This document shows positions 1 to 13,900 of a stretch of DNA of 64,000 bases, one piece after another (within the stretch, counting starts at the first letter, position 1; each line of letters starts with the position of its first letter). The notes beneath the pieces are model-generated. The model made no database searches. It was not told the DNA's origin and saw nothing but the letters and a program-made list of their open reading frames with translations. Both the position numbers and the translations under genes were made by a program. Source of the DNA: Halichondria panicea (Eukaryota; Porifera; Demospongiae; Suberitida; Halichondriidae); assembly GCF_963675165.1 (NCBI RefSeq), contig NC_087377.1, forward strand, positions 1-64,000. The letters are read 5' to 3'.

Positions 1-420
1 AACCCTAACCCTAACCCTAACCCTAACCCTAACCCTAACCCTAACCCTAACCCTAACCCTAACCCTAACCCTAACCCTAACCCTAACCCTAACCCTAACC
101 CTAACCCTAACCCTAACCCTAACCCTAACCCTAACCCTAACCCTAACCCTAACCCTAACCCTAACCCTAACCCTAACCCTAACCCTAACCCTAACCCTAA
201 CCCTAACCCTAACCCTAACCCTAACCCTAACCCTAACCCTAACCCTAACCCTAACCCTAACCCTAACCCTAACCCTAACCCTAACCCTAACCCTAACCCT
301 AACCCTAACCCTAACCCTAACCCTAACCCTAACCCTAACCCTAACCCTAACCCTAACCCTAACCCTAACCCTAACCCTAACCCTAACCCTAACCCTAACC
401 CTAACCCTAACCCTAACCCT
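1..420. repeat. Telomere, CCCTAA array (C-rich strand)
   Basis: Seventy perfect copies of the hexamer CCCTAA occupy the first 420 bases with no variants, so the complementary strand carries TTAGGG running to the chromosome tip. This is the standard animal telomere repeat. The array stops abruptly, and the next base starts a 31-bp satellite. The window therefore begins at a true left chromosome end, although the number of copies here may be trimmed by assembly. Confidence 0.98.
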
Positions 421-2117
421 AGTACTTAACCACAACTCTAGCTGTTGTTAGAGTACTTAACCACAACTCTAGCTGTTGTTAGAGTACTTAACCACAACTC
501 TAGCTGTTGTTAGAGTACTTAACCACAACTCTAGCTGTTGTTAGAGTACTTAACCACAACTCTAGCTGTTGTTAGAGTACTTAACCACAACTCTAGCTGT
601 TGTTAGAGTACTTAACCACAACTCTAGCTGTTGTTAGAGTACTTAACCACAACTCTAGCTGTTGTTAGAGTACTTAACCACAACTCTAGCTGTTGTTAGA
701 GTACTTAACCACAACTCTAGCTGTTGTTAGAGTACTTAACCACAACTCTAGCTGTTGTTAGAGTACTTAACCACAACTCTAGCTGTTGTTAGAGTACTTA
801 ACCACAACTCTAGCTGTTGTTAGAGTACTTAACCACAACTCTAGCTGTTGTTAGAGTACTTAACCACAACTCTAGCTGTTGTTAGAGTACTTAACCACAA
901 CTCTAGCTGTTGTTAGAGTACTTAACCACAACTCTAGCTGTTGTTAGAGTACTTAACCACAACTCTAGCTGTTGTTAGAGTACTTAACCACAACTCTAGC
1001 TGTTGTTAGAGTACTTAACCACAACTCTAGCTGTTGTTAGAGTACTTAACCACAACTCTAGCTGTTGTTAGAGTACTTAACCACAACTCTAGCTGTTGTT
1101 AGAGTACTTAACCACAACTCTAGCTGTTGTTAGAGTACTTAACCACAACTCTAGCTGTTGTTAGAGTACTTAACCACAACTCTAGCTGTTGTTAGAGTAC
1201 TTAACCACAACTCTAGCTGTTGTTAGAGTACTTAACCACAACTCTAGCTGTTGTTAGAGTACTTAACCACAACTCTAGCTGTTGTTAGAGTACTTAACCA
1301 CAACTCTAGCTGTTGTTAGAGTACTTAACCACAACTCTAGCTGTTGTTAGAGTACTTAACCACAACTCTAGCTGTTGTTAGAGTACTTAACCACAACTCT
1401 AGCTGTTGTTAGAGTACTTAACCACAACTCTAGCTGTTGTTAGAGTACTTAACCACAACTCTAGCTGTTGTTAGAGTACTTAACCACAACTCTAGCTGTT
1501 GTTAGAGTACTTAACCACAACTCTAGCTGTTGTTAGAGTACTTAACCACAACTCTAGCTGTTGTTAGAGTACTTAACCACAACTCTAGCTGTTGTTAGAG
1601 TACTTAACCACAACTCTAGCTGTTGTTAGAGTACTTAACCACAACTCTAGCTGTTGTTAGAGTACTTAACCACAACTCTAGCTGTTGTTAGAGTACTTAA
1701 CCACAACTCTAGCTGTTGTTAGAGTACTTAACCACAACTCTAGCTGTTGTTAGAGTACTTAACCACAACTCTAGCTGTTGTTAGAGTACTTAACCACAAC
1801 TCTAGCTGTTGTTAGAGTACTTAACCACAACTCTAGCTGTTGTTAGAGTACTTAACCACAACTCTAGCTGTTGTTAGAGTACTTAACCACAACTCTAGCT
1901 GTTGTTAGAGTACTTAACCACAACTCTAGCTGTTGTTAGAGTACTTAACCACAACTCTAGCTGTTGTTAGAGTACTTAACCACAACTCTAGCTGTTGTTA
2001 GAGTACTTAACCACAACTCTAGCTGTTGTTAGAGTACTTAACCACAACTCTAGCTGTTGTTAGAGTACTTAACCACAACTCTAGCTGTTGTTAGAGTACT
2101 TAACCACAACTCTAGCT
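421..2117. repeat. Telomere-adjacent 31-bp satellite
   Basis: Fifty-four complete and one partial tandem copies of a 31-bp unit beginning AGTACTTAACCACAACTC. Starts fall every 31 bases (421, 452, 483 ... 2064, 2095) and almost no substitutions are visible, which implies recent homogenisation. Each unit contains the short inverted pair ACTCTA / TAGAGT around GCTGTTGT. The array abuts the telomere directly and ends where the sequence becomes CAAGTACTTTACC. No gene is present. Confidence 0.97.
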
Positions 2118-2603
2118 CAAGTACTTTACCGCACACTCTAGCCAACTTTCCCACCCTCAGCCACGCCCACCCTCCTCCCTTTTTGCTCACTCTCTTTTAT
2201 AGCAGATGATGGCAATACTTCAGTACTTATGGTTTCTAAATTCCATAGCATATCTACTTTGGCTTCCTTTGGCTTCCTCTACTGCACTGAGGTACTACTT
2301 TTACTTTACTTAAAATACAAACTTTTAATAAGCTAAACTACCTTCTGCACTTGTTTTCATATTGCAAAACAACTTTGACTGACTTCACTTTTTTTTTCAG
2401 CAAACCACTATTAACAAAACAACTTTTTTTTCACTTAAACCAGCAAATACTGCACTAATAAAGCTAACCTACTTTTGTCTTTTCATCATCAAGCACTACT
2501 TAAGCTTATAAGCAAAACCACTTTTTTCTTTTCTTTTCATGTTTACTGCACTTTTTTCTTCACTAAAACAAACAATGCACTAAGCAAAACCACTAATTTA
2601 TTG
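2118..2603. other. AT-rich subtelomeric spacer
   Basis: About 490 bases of T-rich, low-complexity sequence between two satellites. It contains repeated CACTTTT and ACTACT motifs and no convincing open frame. I see no gene or RNA here. Confidence 0.6.
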
Positions 2604-4242
2604 TAAGGCTCCCTGTCAGAAGCTGGCTAAACCTGCAAATGAAATATTGCACACTATTTGCTCTCCCTTTTTGCCTAATGTTTTTTAGATTAGGGCGTGC
2701 AAGGCTCCCCGTCAGAAGCTGGCTAAACCAGCAAATGAAATATTGCACACTATTTAAATACGGGCTCTCCCTTTTTGCCTAATGTTTTTTAGATTAGGGC
2801 GTGCAAGGCTCCCCGTCAGAAGCTGGCTAAACCAGCAAATGAAATATTGCACACTATTTAAATACGGGCTCTCCCTTTTTGCCTAATGTTTTTTAGATTA
2901 GGGCGTGCAAGGCTCCCCGTCAGAAGCTGGCTAAACCAGCAAATGAAATATTGCACACTATTTAAATACGGGCTCTCCCTTTTTGCCTAATGTTTTTTAG
3001 ATTAGGGCGTGCAAGGCTCCCCGTCAGAAGCTGGCTAAACCAGCAAATGAAATATTGCACACTATTTAAATACGGGCTCTCCCTTTTTGCCTAATGTTTT
3101 TTAGATTAGGGCGTGCAAGGCTCCCCGTCAGAAGCTGGCTAAACCAGCAAATGAAATATTGCACACTATTTAAATACGGGCTCTCCCTTTTTGCCTAATG
3201 TTTTTTAGATTAGGGCGTGCAAGGCTCCCCGTCAGAAGCTGGCTAAACCAGCAAATGAAATATTGCACACTATTTAAATACGGGCTCTCCCTTTTTGCCT
3301 AATGTTTTTTAGATTAGGGCGTGCAAGGCTCCCCGTCAGAAGCTGGCTAAACCAGCAAATGAAATATTGCACACTATTTAAATACGGGCTCTCCCTTTTT
3401 GCCTAATGTTTTTTAGATTAGGGCGTGCAAGGCTCCCCGTCAGAAGCTGGCTAAACCAGCAAATGAAATATTGCACACTATTTAAATACGGGCTCTCCCT
3501 TTTTGCCTAATGTTTTTTAGATTAGGGCGTGCAAGGCTCCCCGTCAGAAGCTGGCTAAACCAGCAAATGAAATATTGCACACTATTTAAATACGGGCTCT
3601 CCCTTTTTGCCTAATGTTTTTTAGATTAGGGCGTGCAAGGCTCCCCGTCAGAAGCTGGCTAAACCAGCAAATGAAATATTGCACACTATTTAAATACGGG
3701 CTCTCCCTTTTTGCCTAATGTTTTTTAGATTAGGGCGTGCAAGGCTCCCCGTCAGAAGCTGGCTAAACCAGCAAATGAAATATTGCACACTATTTAAATG
3801 CGGGCTCTCCCTTTTTGCCTAATGTTTTTTAGATTAGGGCGTGCAAGGCTCCCCGTCAGAAGCTGGCTAAACCAGCAAATGAAATATTGCACACTATTTA
3901 AATGCGGGCTCTCCCTTTTTGCCTAATGTTTTTTAGATTAGGGCGTGCAAGGCTCCCCGTCAGAAGCTGGCTAAACCAGCAAATGAAATATTGCACACTA
4001 TTTAAATGCGGGCTCTCCCTTTTTGCCTAATGTTTTTTAGATTAGGGCGTGCAAGGCTCCCCGTCAGAAGCTGGCTAAACCAGCAAATGAAATATTGCAC
4101 ACTATTTAAATACGGGCTCTCCCTTTTTGCCTAATTTTTTTAGATTAGGGCGTGCAAGGCTCCCCGTCAGAAGCTGGCTAAACCAGCAAATGAAATATTG
4201 CACACTATTTAAACACGGGCTTGCCTAATTTTTTTAGATAGC
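2604..4242. repeat. Subtelomeric 104-bp satellite
   Basis: About sixteen tandem copies of a 104-bp unit starting AAGGCTCCCCGTCAGAAGC, at 2701, 2805, 2909 and so on to about 4155. The first copy lacks about 8 bases, and the last ones carry deletions. Each unit contains the palindrome TATTTAAATA and the G-rich motif AGATTAGGGCG, which includes one TTAGGG, in the opposite orientation to the terminal CCCTAA array on this strand. The central copies are nearly identical; TACGGG to TGCGGG changes mark three adjacent copies (about 3799-4010). Confidence 0.96.
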
Positions 4243-5254
4243 AGGCAAAACCAGCAAATAAATTATTGCACACTATAATGATGCTAGTCATCTTAATTGT
4301 ATGTACAGCATGATATGTTTTACCTCCTTCTTTTTTAATTGTCTCGAATGAGCAAAAACATAATCACACTATTTACGACTAACGTTTGGCCTGGAGTCTC
4401 CTCTTGATACTTGGTGTTTCTTGATACTTGGCGTCTTTGATGTCTCTTAATATTCTGATGCTCTTGTCTGTAAGAAAAAAAATACTGATTTAACTTAAGA
4501 ATTTTATTTACCTAAAAAAAAGTGTTGAGCTGTTTTTGAACTTAATACACGCGCCAGGAGAAGAATCGAGGCTAATTACTACCAGTCTCGATTTCAGGCC
4601 GCGACAAAAAATAAAAAGCTGCCATAGCAGGCGGCTTACATACACACAAGCTACAAGCTAAAGCCAGCGCTCAGCTGTAGGAGGCTTGAAGCTGACATTG
4701 GGAAGCTGACATTGGTAGGATTGAAGCTGGTAGGCAGCTATACCAACACTTAGACACTGACCTGACACAAGCTACTTCGATCAGGCAATTAAGCTAACAC
4801 AAAGCCAGTGCTAGCTAACACAAAGCTCTACAAACCTTATAGCTTGGAGCAGTACTGGGTTAGGTAGAGGAGATCTGATGGACATAGAGGCTGCTGGGCT
4901 GGGTTCCTCAGTAGAGTATAGAGAAGGTAGAAGAGAACTTGAGGTAGAGCAGAGGTAGAAGAGGCTGAATAATGAGCTAGACTGCTGGGTTGCTAGTTAA
5001 ACTAAAATCGTTCTCACTAAGGTTTCTCCAGCATTACCTTATATGGTAGTACATCACATTCCATATTACAGAGTCTTGGCAAGGTTTCTCCAGCATTACC
5101 TTACTTGGTAGTACATTACATTCCATATTACAAGAGTTTAAAGGTTCATAACTGTCAACACATTCAGATGACTAATAAAGATTAATGTACTAAATTGCTG
5201 TATAAATCATTGAAATTGCGGCACAAGTTCATAATGAATTAATGAATTAGCATA
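4243..5254. other. Subtelomeric spacer with a short direct repeat
   Basis: No gene is seen. A direct repeat of about 70 bp containing GGTTTCTCCAGCATTACCTT lies at about 5020-5060 and 5080-5130. A fragment of the GAATCGAGGCTA / TCAGGCCGCG dispersed element family lies at about 4563-4604. The rest is short imperfect repeats of AAGCT and CAAGCTA type. Confidence 0.5.
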
Positions 5255-8200
5255 CACTCGCTTTGGTTGTTCCACCCTAATTACTGTACACCCCTAGAGA
5301 GTACAGAACAAGGTAAACAGTGAACAGTAAGGTATCATGTCTCAGAACAACATAGAAGGACATGTGGCATGCTCGGTACGATCATGTAGCTATTCTGCTG
5401 TCCAATCACCAGTAAGTGTCATTGCGCCCTCTGTTCCGATTTATAAATCCCAGGGTCACAGCTAGTCCCTAAGGCAGGGCCTAGCACAGGCTCTACATCA
5501 CCCTGAGGCATGATCCCAACTGTACAAAGCTCTAATCAGTACTAACCTAGATACAAAGATAATGGGCCACCTGCCATGCACACAAGCTCAAAGCTATTTT
5601 ATAATTAACACACAGTAACTTACCCACTGGAATAGGTAGCACTCAATGGAGGTTTCCTCCTGTTCAGATGATGGAGTGGTTGGTTGATCCATTGTATGGT
5701 GGTACTCCCTCCGTTGCACATGAAGAGAGAGAGAGGGATAGAATAGTCACCCATACACCACACAGCTACAAGCATAAGCACAGCATACACTCGCCTTGGT
5801 TGTACCACCCTAATTACTGTACACCCCTAGAGAGTACAGAACAAGGTAAACAGTAAACAGTTAGGTATCATGTCTCAGAACAATATAGAACCTGTGCCAG
5901 GACATGTGGCATGCTCGGTACGATCGGGTCATGACAACGTAGCTATTCTGCCTCATTCCTGTCCAATCACCAGTAAGTGTCATTGCGCCCCCACTGGGCA
6001 GTATTGCTCTGTTCCGATTTCTAAATCCCATGCCTTCAGGGCTACCGATACCGCAACGCGATGGCAGGATCCCAAAAGCAAGGAATCTAGAAATCGAACA
6101 GAGGCTATACTGTCAAGTTTTCCCAAAGGTAAGGATCGCTCAAGACGCTCGACTTGCTGATCATACAACAGGTCAACAGGGTCACAGCTAGTCCCTAAGG
6201 CAGGGCCTAGCACAGGCTCTACATCACCCTGAGGCATGATCCCAACTGTACAAAGCTCTAATCAGTACTAACCTAGATACAAACCTAGATACAAAGATAA
6301 TGGGCCACCTGCCATGCACACAAGCTCAAAGTTATTTTATAATTAACCTTACCCACTGGTTAAGTCAATGGAGGTCTCCTCCTGTTCAAGTGGCAGGATG
6401 ATGGAGTGGTTGGTTAGTCCATTCTATGTGGTACTCCCTCCGTTGCACATGAAGAGAGAGAGAGAGGGATAGAATAGTCACCCATACACCACACAGCTAC
6501 AAGCATAAGCACAGCATACACTCGTACCACTCTAATTACTGTACACCAGTACAGAACAAGGTAAACAGTAAACAGTTAGGTATCATGTCTCAGAACAATA
6601 TAAATCCTGTGCCAGGACATGTGGCATGCTCGGTACGATCGGGTCATGACAACGTAGCTATTCTGTTTCATTCCTGTCCAATCACCAGTAAGTGTCATTG
6701 CGCCCCACTGGGCAGTATTGCTCTGTTCCGATTTCTAAATCCCCTGCCTTCAGGGCTACCGATACCGCAACGCAATGGCAGGATCCCAAAAGCAAGGAAT
6801 CTAGAAATCAAACAGAGGCTATACTGTCAAGTTTTCCCAAAGGTAAGGATCGCTCAAGACGCTCGACTTGCTGATCATACAACAGGTCAACAGGGTCACA
6901 GCTAGTCCCTAAGGCAGGGCCTAGCACAGGCTCTACATCACCCTGAGGCATGATCCCAACTGTACAAAGCTCTAATCAGTACTAACCTAGATACAAAGAT
7001 AATGGGCCACCTGCCATGCACACAAGCTCAAAGTTATTTTATAATTAACCTTACCCACTGGAATAGGTAGCACTCAATGGAGGTCTCCTCCTGTTCAAGT
7101 GGCAGGATGATGGAGTGATTGGTTGGTCCATTCTATGGTGGTACTCCCTCCGTTGCACAGAAGAGAGAGAGAGAGGGATAGAATAGTCACCCATACACCA
7201 CACAGCTACAAGCATAAGCACAGCATACACTCGTACCACCCTAATTACTGTACACCCCTAGAGAGTACAGAACAAGGTAAACAGTAAACAGTTAGGTATC
7301 ATGTCTCAGAACAATATAAAACCTGTGCCAGGACATGTGGCATGCTCGGTACGATCGGGTCATGACAACGTAGCTAATCTGCTTCATTCCTGTCCAATCA
7401 CCAGTAAGTGTCATTGCGCCCCCACTGGGCAGTATTGCTCTGTTCCGATTTCTAAATCCCCTGCCTTCAGGGCTACCGATACCGCAACGCGATGGCAGGA
7501 TCCCAAAAGCAAGGAATCTAGAAATCGAACAGAGGCTATACTGTCAAGTTTTCCCAAAGGTAAGGATCGCTCAAGACGCTCGACTTGCTGATCACACAAC
7601 AGGTCAACAGGGTCACAGCTAGTCCCTAAGGCAGGGCCTAGCACAGGCTCTACATCACCCTGAGGCATGATCCCAACTGTACAAAGCTCTAATCAGTACT
7701 AACATAGATACAAAGATAATGGGCCACCTGCCATTATTTTATAATTAACACACAGTAACTTACCCACTGGAATAGGTAGGAGGTCTCCTCTGTTCAAGTG
7801 GCAGGATGATGGAGTAGTTGGTGGGTCCATTCTATGGTGGTACTACCTCCGTTGCACATGAAGAGAGAGAGAGGGATAGAATAGTCACCCATACACCACA
7901 CAGCTACAAGCATAAGCACTGGTACCACCCTAATCACTGTACACCCCTAGAGAGTACAGAACAAGGTAAACAGTGAACAGTTAGGTATCATGTCTCAGAA
8001 CAACATAGAACCTGTGCCAGGACATGTGGCATGCTCGGTACGATCGGGTCATGACAACGTAGCTATCCTGTATCATTCCTGTCCAATCACCAGTAAGTGT
8101 CATTGCACCCCCACTGGGCAGTATTGCTCTGTTCCGATTTCTAAATCCCATGCCTTCAGGGCTACCGATACTGCAACGCGATGGCAGGATCCCAAAAGCA

Positions 8201-10735
8201 AGGAATCTAGAAATCGAACAGAGGCTATACTGTCAAGTTTTCCCAAAGGTAAGGATCGCTCAAGACGCTCGACTTGCTGATCATACAACAGGTCAACAGG
8301 ATCACAGCTAGTCCCTAAGGCAGGGCCTAGCACAGGCTCTACATCACCCTGAGGCAAGCTCTAATCAGTACTAACCTAGATACAAAGCCACCTGCCATGC
8401 ACACAAGCTCAAAGTTATTTTATAATTAACACACAGTAACTTACCCACTGGAATAGGTAGCACTCAATGGAGGTCTCCTCCTGTTCAAGTGGCAGGAGTG
8501 GTTGGTTGGTCCATTCTATGGTGGTACTCCCTCCGTTGCACATGAAGAGAGAGAGAGAGAGGGATAGAATAGTCACCCATACACCACACAGCTACAAGCA
8601 TAAGCACAGCATACACCCTAATTACTGTACACCCCTAGAGAGTACAGAACAAGGTAAACAGTGAACAGTTAGGTATCATGTCTCAGAACAACATAGAATC
8701 TGTGCCAGGACATGTGGCATGCTCGGTACGATCGGGTCATGACAACGTAGCTATTCTGCATCATTCCTGTCCAATCACCAGTAAGTGTCATTGCGCCCCC
8801 ACTGGGCAGTATTGCTCTGTTCCGATTTCTAAATCCCATGCCTTCAGGGCTACCGATACCGCAACGCGATGGCAGGATCCCAAAAGCAAGGAATCTAGAA
8901 ATCGAACAGAGGCTATACTGTAAAGTTTTCCCAAAGGTAAGGATCGCTCAAGACGCTCGACTTGCTGATCATACAACAGGTCAACAGGGTCACAGCTAGT
9001 CCCTAAGGCAGGGCCTAGCACAGGCTCTACATCACTCTGAGGCATGATCCCAACTGTACAAAGCTCTAATCAGTACTAACCTAGATACAAAGATAATGGG
9101 CCACCTGCCATGCACACAAGCTCAAAGTTATTTTATAATTTACACACAGTAACTTACCCACTGGAATAGGTAGGAGGTCTCCTCCTGTTCAAGTGGCAGG
9201 ATGATGGAGTGGTTGGTTGGTCCATTCTATGGTGGTACTCCCTCCATGTGCAATGGAGAGAGAGAGAGGGATAGAATAGTCACCCATACACCACACAGCA
9301 TACACTCGCCTTGGTGGTTGTACCACCCTAATTACTGTACACCCCTAGAGAGTACAGAACAAGGTAAACAGTAAACAGTTAGGTATCATGTCTCAGAACA
9401 ACATAGAACCTGTGCCAGGACATGTGGCATGCTCGGTACGATCGGGTCATGACAACGTAGCTATTCTGCATCATTCCTGTCCAATCACCAGTAAGTGTCA
9501 TTGCGCCCCCACTGGGCAGTATTGCTCTGTTCCGATTTCTAAATCCCATGCCTTCAGGGCTACCGATACCGCAACGCGATGGCAGGATCCCAAAAGCAAG
9601 GAATCTAGAAATCGAACAGAGGCTATACTGTCAAGTTTTCCCAAAGGTAAGGATCGCTCAAGACGCTCGACTTGCTGATCATACAACAGGTCAACAGGGT
9701 CACAGCTAGTCCCTAAGGCAGGGCCTAGCACAGGCTCTACATCACTCTGAGGCATGATCCCAACTGTACAAAGCTCTAATCAGTACTAACCTAGATACAA
9801 AGATAATGGGCCACCTGCCATGCACACAAGCTCAAAGTTATTTTATAATTAACACACAGTAACTTACCCACTGGAATAGGTAGGAGGTCTCCTCCTGTTC
9901 AAGTGGCAGGATGATGGAGTGGTTGGTTGGTCCATTCTATGGTGGTACTCCCTCCGTTGCACATGGAGAGAGAGAGAGGGATAGAATAGTCACCCATACA
10001 CCACACAGCATACACTCGCCTTGGTGGTTGTACCACCCTAATTACTGTACACCCCTAGAGAGTACAGAACAAGGTAAACAGTAAACAGTTAGGTATCATG
10101 TCTCAGAACAACATAGAACCTGTGCCAGGACATGTGGCATGCTCGGTACGATCGGGTCATGACAACGTAGCTATTCTGCCTCATTCCTGTCCAATCACCA
10201 TTAAGTATCATTGCGCCCCCACTGGGCAGTATTGCTCTGTTCCGATTTCTAAATCCCATGCCTTCAGGGCTACCGATACCGCAACGCGATGGCAGAATCC
10301 CAAAAACAAGGAATCTAGAAATCGAACAGAGGCTATACTGTCAAGTTTTCCCAAAGGTAAGGATCGCTCAAGACGCTCGACTTGCTGATCATACAACAGG
10401 TCAACAGAGTCACAGCTAGTCCCTAAGGCAGGGCCTAGCACAGGCTCTACATCACCCTGAGGCATGATCCCAACTGTACAACGCTCTAATCAGTACTAAC
10501 CTAGATACAAAGATAATCCATGCACACAAGCTCAAAGCTATTTAATAATAATATTAACACACAGTAACTTACCCACTGGAATAGGTAGCACTCTCTCCTC
10601 CTGTTCAAGTGGCAGGATGATGGAGTGGTTGGTTGGTCCATTGTATGGTGGTACTCCCTCCGTTGCAGAGAGAGGGATAGAGTAGCCATCATGCTGCCAT
10701 ACACGTACACAGCTACAAGCATAATTTATTTAAAG
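5255..10735. repeat. Tandem array of about 0.7-kb units (eight copies)
   Basis: The landmark ATGTCTCAGAACAA recurs at about 5337, 5870, 6585, 7301, 7990, 8678, 9388 and 10098, giving units of 688 to 716 bp after a shorter, deleted first copy. Each full unit holds a (GA)n tract, a + strand open frame of about 96 codons that starts at that ATG, and an overlapping minus-strand frame of 85 codons. The + frame is Cys- and Ser-rich and matches no family I know. It is broken by substitution in the 8678 copy and frame-shifted in the 6585 copy. Good donor-like sites (A|GTAAGTGTC, AAAG|GTAAGGATC) lie inside the + frame, so it may not be a simple coding exon. I treat the array as a satellite with unproven coding capacity. 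Confidence 0.9.
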
Positions 10736-10924
10736 CGCAGCACTCATAGTAAGTGGGCGGGGCTATTCTTTGGGACAAAGGGCGACTCATTCATGAGACT
10801 ACTATATCATATGCAGGCATGCATGTGGGACAAAGGACGACTCATTCACGAGACTACTATCATGCAGGCATGCATGATTCCGCTATAATTAATGATTAAT
10901 TAATGGCAAAATTATTTTTATTAT

Positions 10925-13900
10925 ATTAATGGCAAAATAGCAGTTAGGTGTCTATTATTGTGTGTCAGTCTCTTAGTTGTCCTGCGAGTGTCCATAATTA
11001 TTCAATCCATGGGCAAGGGAGGGCAGCAAATTGTATCATGATCGTAATAAAAAGGCGTATTACATGGTATAGTAGAGTCTGTCCCGGGTGGTGTGCTGTC
11101 CTAGCTGGTAGTAGGTAGGTCTTGTAGTGTTGGTTAGTTGGTGATGCTGGCTCTTAGTAGAACTTGCTGCTCCCTCCGACTAGGTGTGGGGATAAAGACA
11201 CGGATGATGTGTGATGTGTGTACTGTACACAAAAACACAGCATGTACGACACAATGCATGGGTGGAGGTGTGGTCAAGAGGGTTACCATGTATGGGGGTG
11301 TGACCACATATCAGTACAGTGAGTGGGGGTGTGGCCCCATATATACAGGATGTGCAGGTACAATGTGTGGATAGAGGTGTGGTCTGCACTGATAATAATG
11401 AAGTGATTCCGTATGACCAGGTGAAAAACATAAAACAACCAAACCGACAATATACTAGACTATAGAATGAACTAAGAATGAACTAAGAATAAGCTTAGCC
11501 TGCGTAAGCAAGTTGGAGGAAGAAGCTGAGCAGAACAGAAACCGATCCAAACAGTGGCATACATTAATTTAGTGTAATAATTATACAGAATAACTTCTCC
11601 TGCATTGGTCCATCAGAGCAGTGGAGCCATCATCAGATCATTGCCACCATGGGAGTCCTCTCTATACAAACTTACAACACACTTCACACTTCATGTAATA
11701 AAAATGGAAGACACTCCCACGCACCATGCAAAGCTATGGTTTCCTGGCATTGAAATGTGAACAACTATACAACATTTCTCGAGGGCTCAAATAATGAACT
11801 TTCCCGCTACACAGTAGTAGAGGTCAATGCATAAGTGGAGTTAACTACCTAATACTGGGTACAATAATAAAATACAATTTCTTAAGCCAAGAGTAGAAGA
11901 AATGTTTTAAACTGGCTAGTCAATTGCATCTGACCCAAAACAGAGAAGGTACCGTACAATAATTATTAGACTATACCTTGTGTGGCCGACTCCCTTTGTT
12001 TAGAGTAGCCTTTCCTGTCAGAAAATCACATACACTGCCTGCAGATTGAGTGATGAAGAAAGGGGAGCTCAAGATGCTACTCTACAGTCAATTACTGATA
12101 ATGTTACGAAATGTACAAGCAACAGAATATTCGTACATGATACAGTAACTGGACCTTTGGTGTCTATTATTGTGTGTCAGTCTCTTAGTTGTCCTGCAAG
12201 TGTCCATAATTATTCAATCCATTGGCGAGGGAGGGCAGCAAATTGTATCATGATCGTAATACAAAGGCGTATTACATGGGTATAGTAGAGTCTGTCCCGG
12301 GTGGTGTGCTGTCCTAGCTGGTAGTAGGTAGGTCTTGTAGAGTGTTGGTTAGTGGGTGATGCTGGCTCTTAGTAGAACTTGCTGCTCCCTCCGACTAGGT
12401 GTGGGGATAAAGACACGGATGATGTGTGTACTGTACACAAAAACACAGCATAGGATTGGGGTGTGGTCAAGAGGGTTACCATGTATGGGGGTGTGACCAC
12501 ATATCAGTACAGTGAGTGGGGGTGTGGCCCCATATATACAGGATGTGCAGATACAATGTGTGGATAGAGGTGTGGTCTGCACTGTATAAAAATTAATGAA
12601 GTGATTCCGTATGACCAGGTGAAAAACATAAAACAACCAAACCGACAATATACTAGACTATAGAATGAACTAAGAATGAACTAATTAAGAATAAGCTTAG
12701 CCTGCGTAAGCAAGTTGGAGGAAGAAGCTGAGCAGAACAGAAACCGATCCAAACAGTGGCATACATTAATTTAGTGTAATAATTATACAGAATAACTTCT
12801 CCTGCATTGGTCCATCAGAGCAGTGGAGCCATCATCAGATCATTGCCACCATGGGAGTCCTCTCTGTACAAACTTACAACACACTTCACACTTCATGTAA
12901 TAAAAATGGAAGACATTCCCACGCACCATGCAAAGCTATGGTTTCCTGGCATTGAAATGTGAACAACTATACAACATTTCTCGAGGGCTCAAATAATGAA
13001 CTTTCCCGCTACACAGTAGTAGAGGTCAATGCATAAGTGGAGTTAACTACCTAATGCTGGTACAATAATAAAATACAATTTCTTGAGTAGAAGAAATGTT
13101 TTAAACTGGCTAGTGATTGAAGGCAATTGCATCTGACCCAAAACAGAGAAGATCATCTAAGTACCGTACAATAATTATTAGACTATACCTTGTGTGGCCG
13201 ACTCCCTCTGTTTAGAGTAGCCTTTCCTGTCAGAAAATTACATACACTGCCTGCAGATTGAGTGATGAAGAAAGGGGAGCTAAATTAAGATGCTCCTCTA
13301 CAGTCAATTACTGATAATGTTACGAAATGTACAAGCAACAGTCTATTATTGTGTGTCAGTCTCTTAGTTGTCCTGCGAGTGTCCATAATTATTCAATCCA
13401 TGGGCGAGGGAGGGCAGCAAATTGTATCATGATCGTAATACAAAGGCATATTACATGGTATAGTAGAGTCTGTCCCGGGTGGTGTGCTGTCCTAGCTGGT
13501 AGTAGGTAGGTCTTGTAGTGTGTTGGTTAGTTGGTGATGCTGGCTCTTAGTAGAACTTGCTGCTCCCTCCGACTAGGTGTGGGGATAAAGACACGGATGA
13601 TGTGTGTACTGTACTGTACATAAAAACACAGCATGTACGACACAATGCATGGGTGGAGGTGTGGTCAAGAGGGTTACCATGTATGGGGGTGTGACCACAT
13701 ATCAGTACAGTGAGTGGGGGTGTGGCCCCATATATACAGGATGTGCAGGTACAATGTGTGGATAGAGGTGTGGTCTGCACTGTATAAAAATTAATGAAGT
13801 GATTCCGTATGACCAGGTGAAAAACATAAAACAACCAAACCGACAATAATTATACTAGACTATAGAATGAACTAAGAATGAACTAATTAAGAATAAGCTT

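Noticed and set aside
421-4242. CRISPR-like regular repeats
   Set aside because: The units are contiguous satellites with no unique spacers, in a eukaryotic subtelomere.
5980-10465. Repeated 85-codon minus-strand frame in the 0.7-kb array as a gene family
   Set aside because: It overlaps an equally open + frame and has no recognisable domain. With only one set of tandem copies I cannot tell coding constraint from homogenisation.
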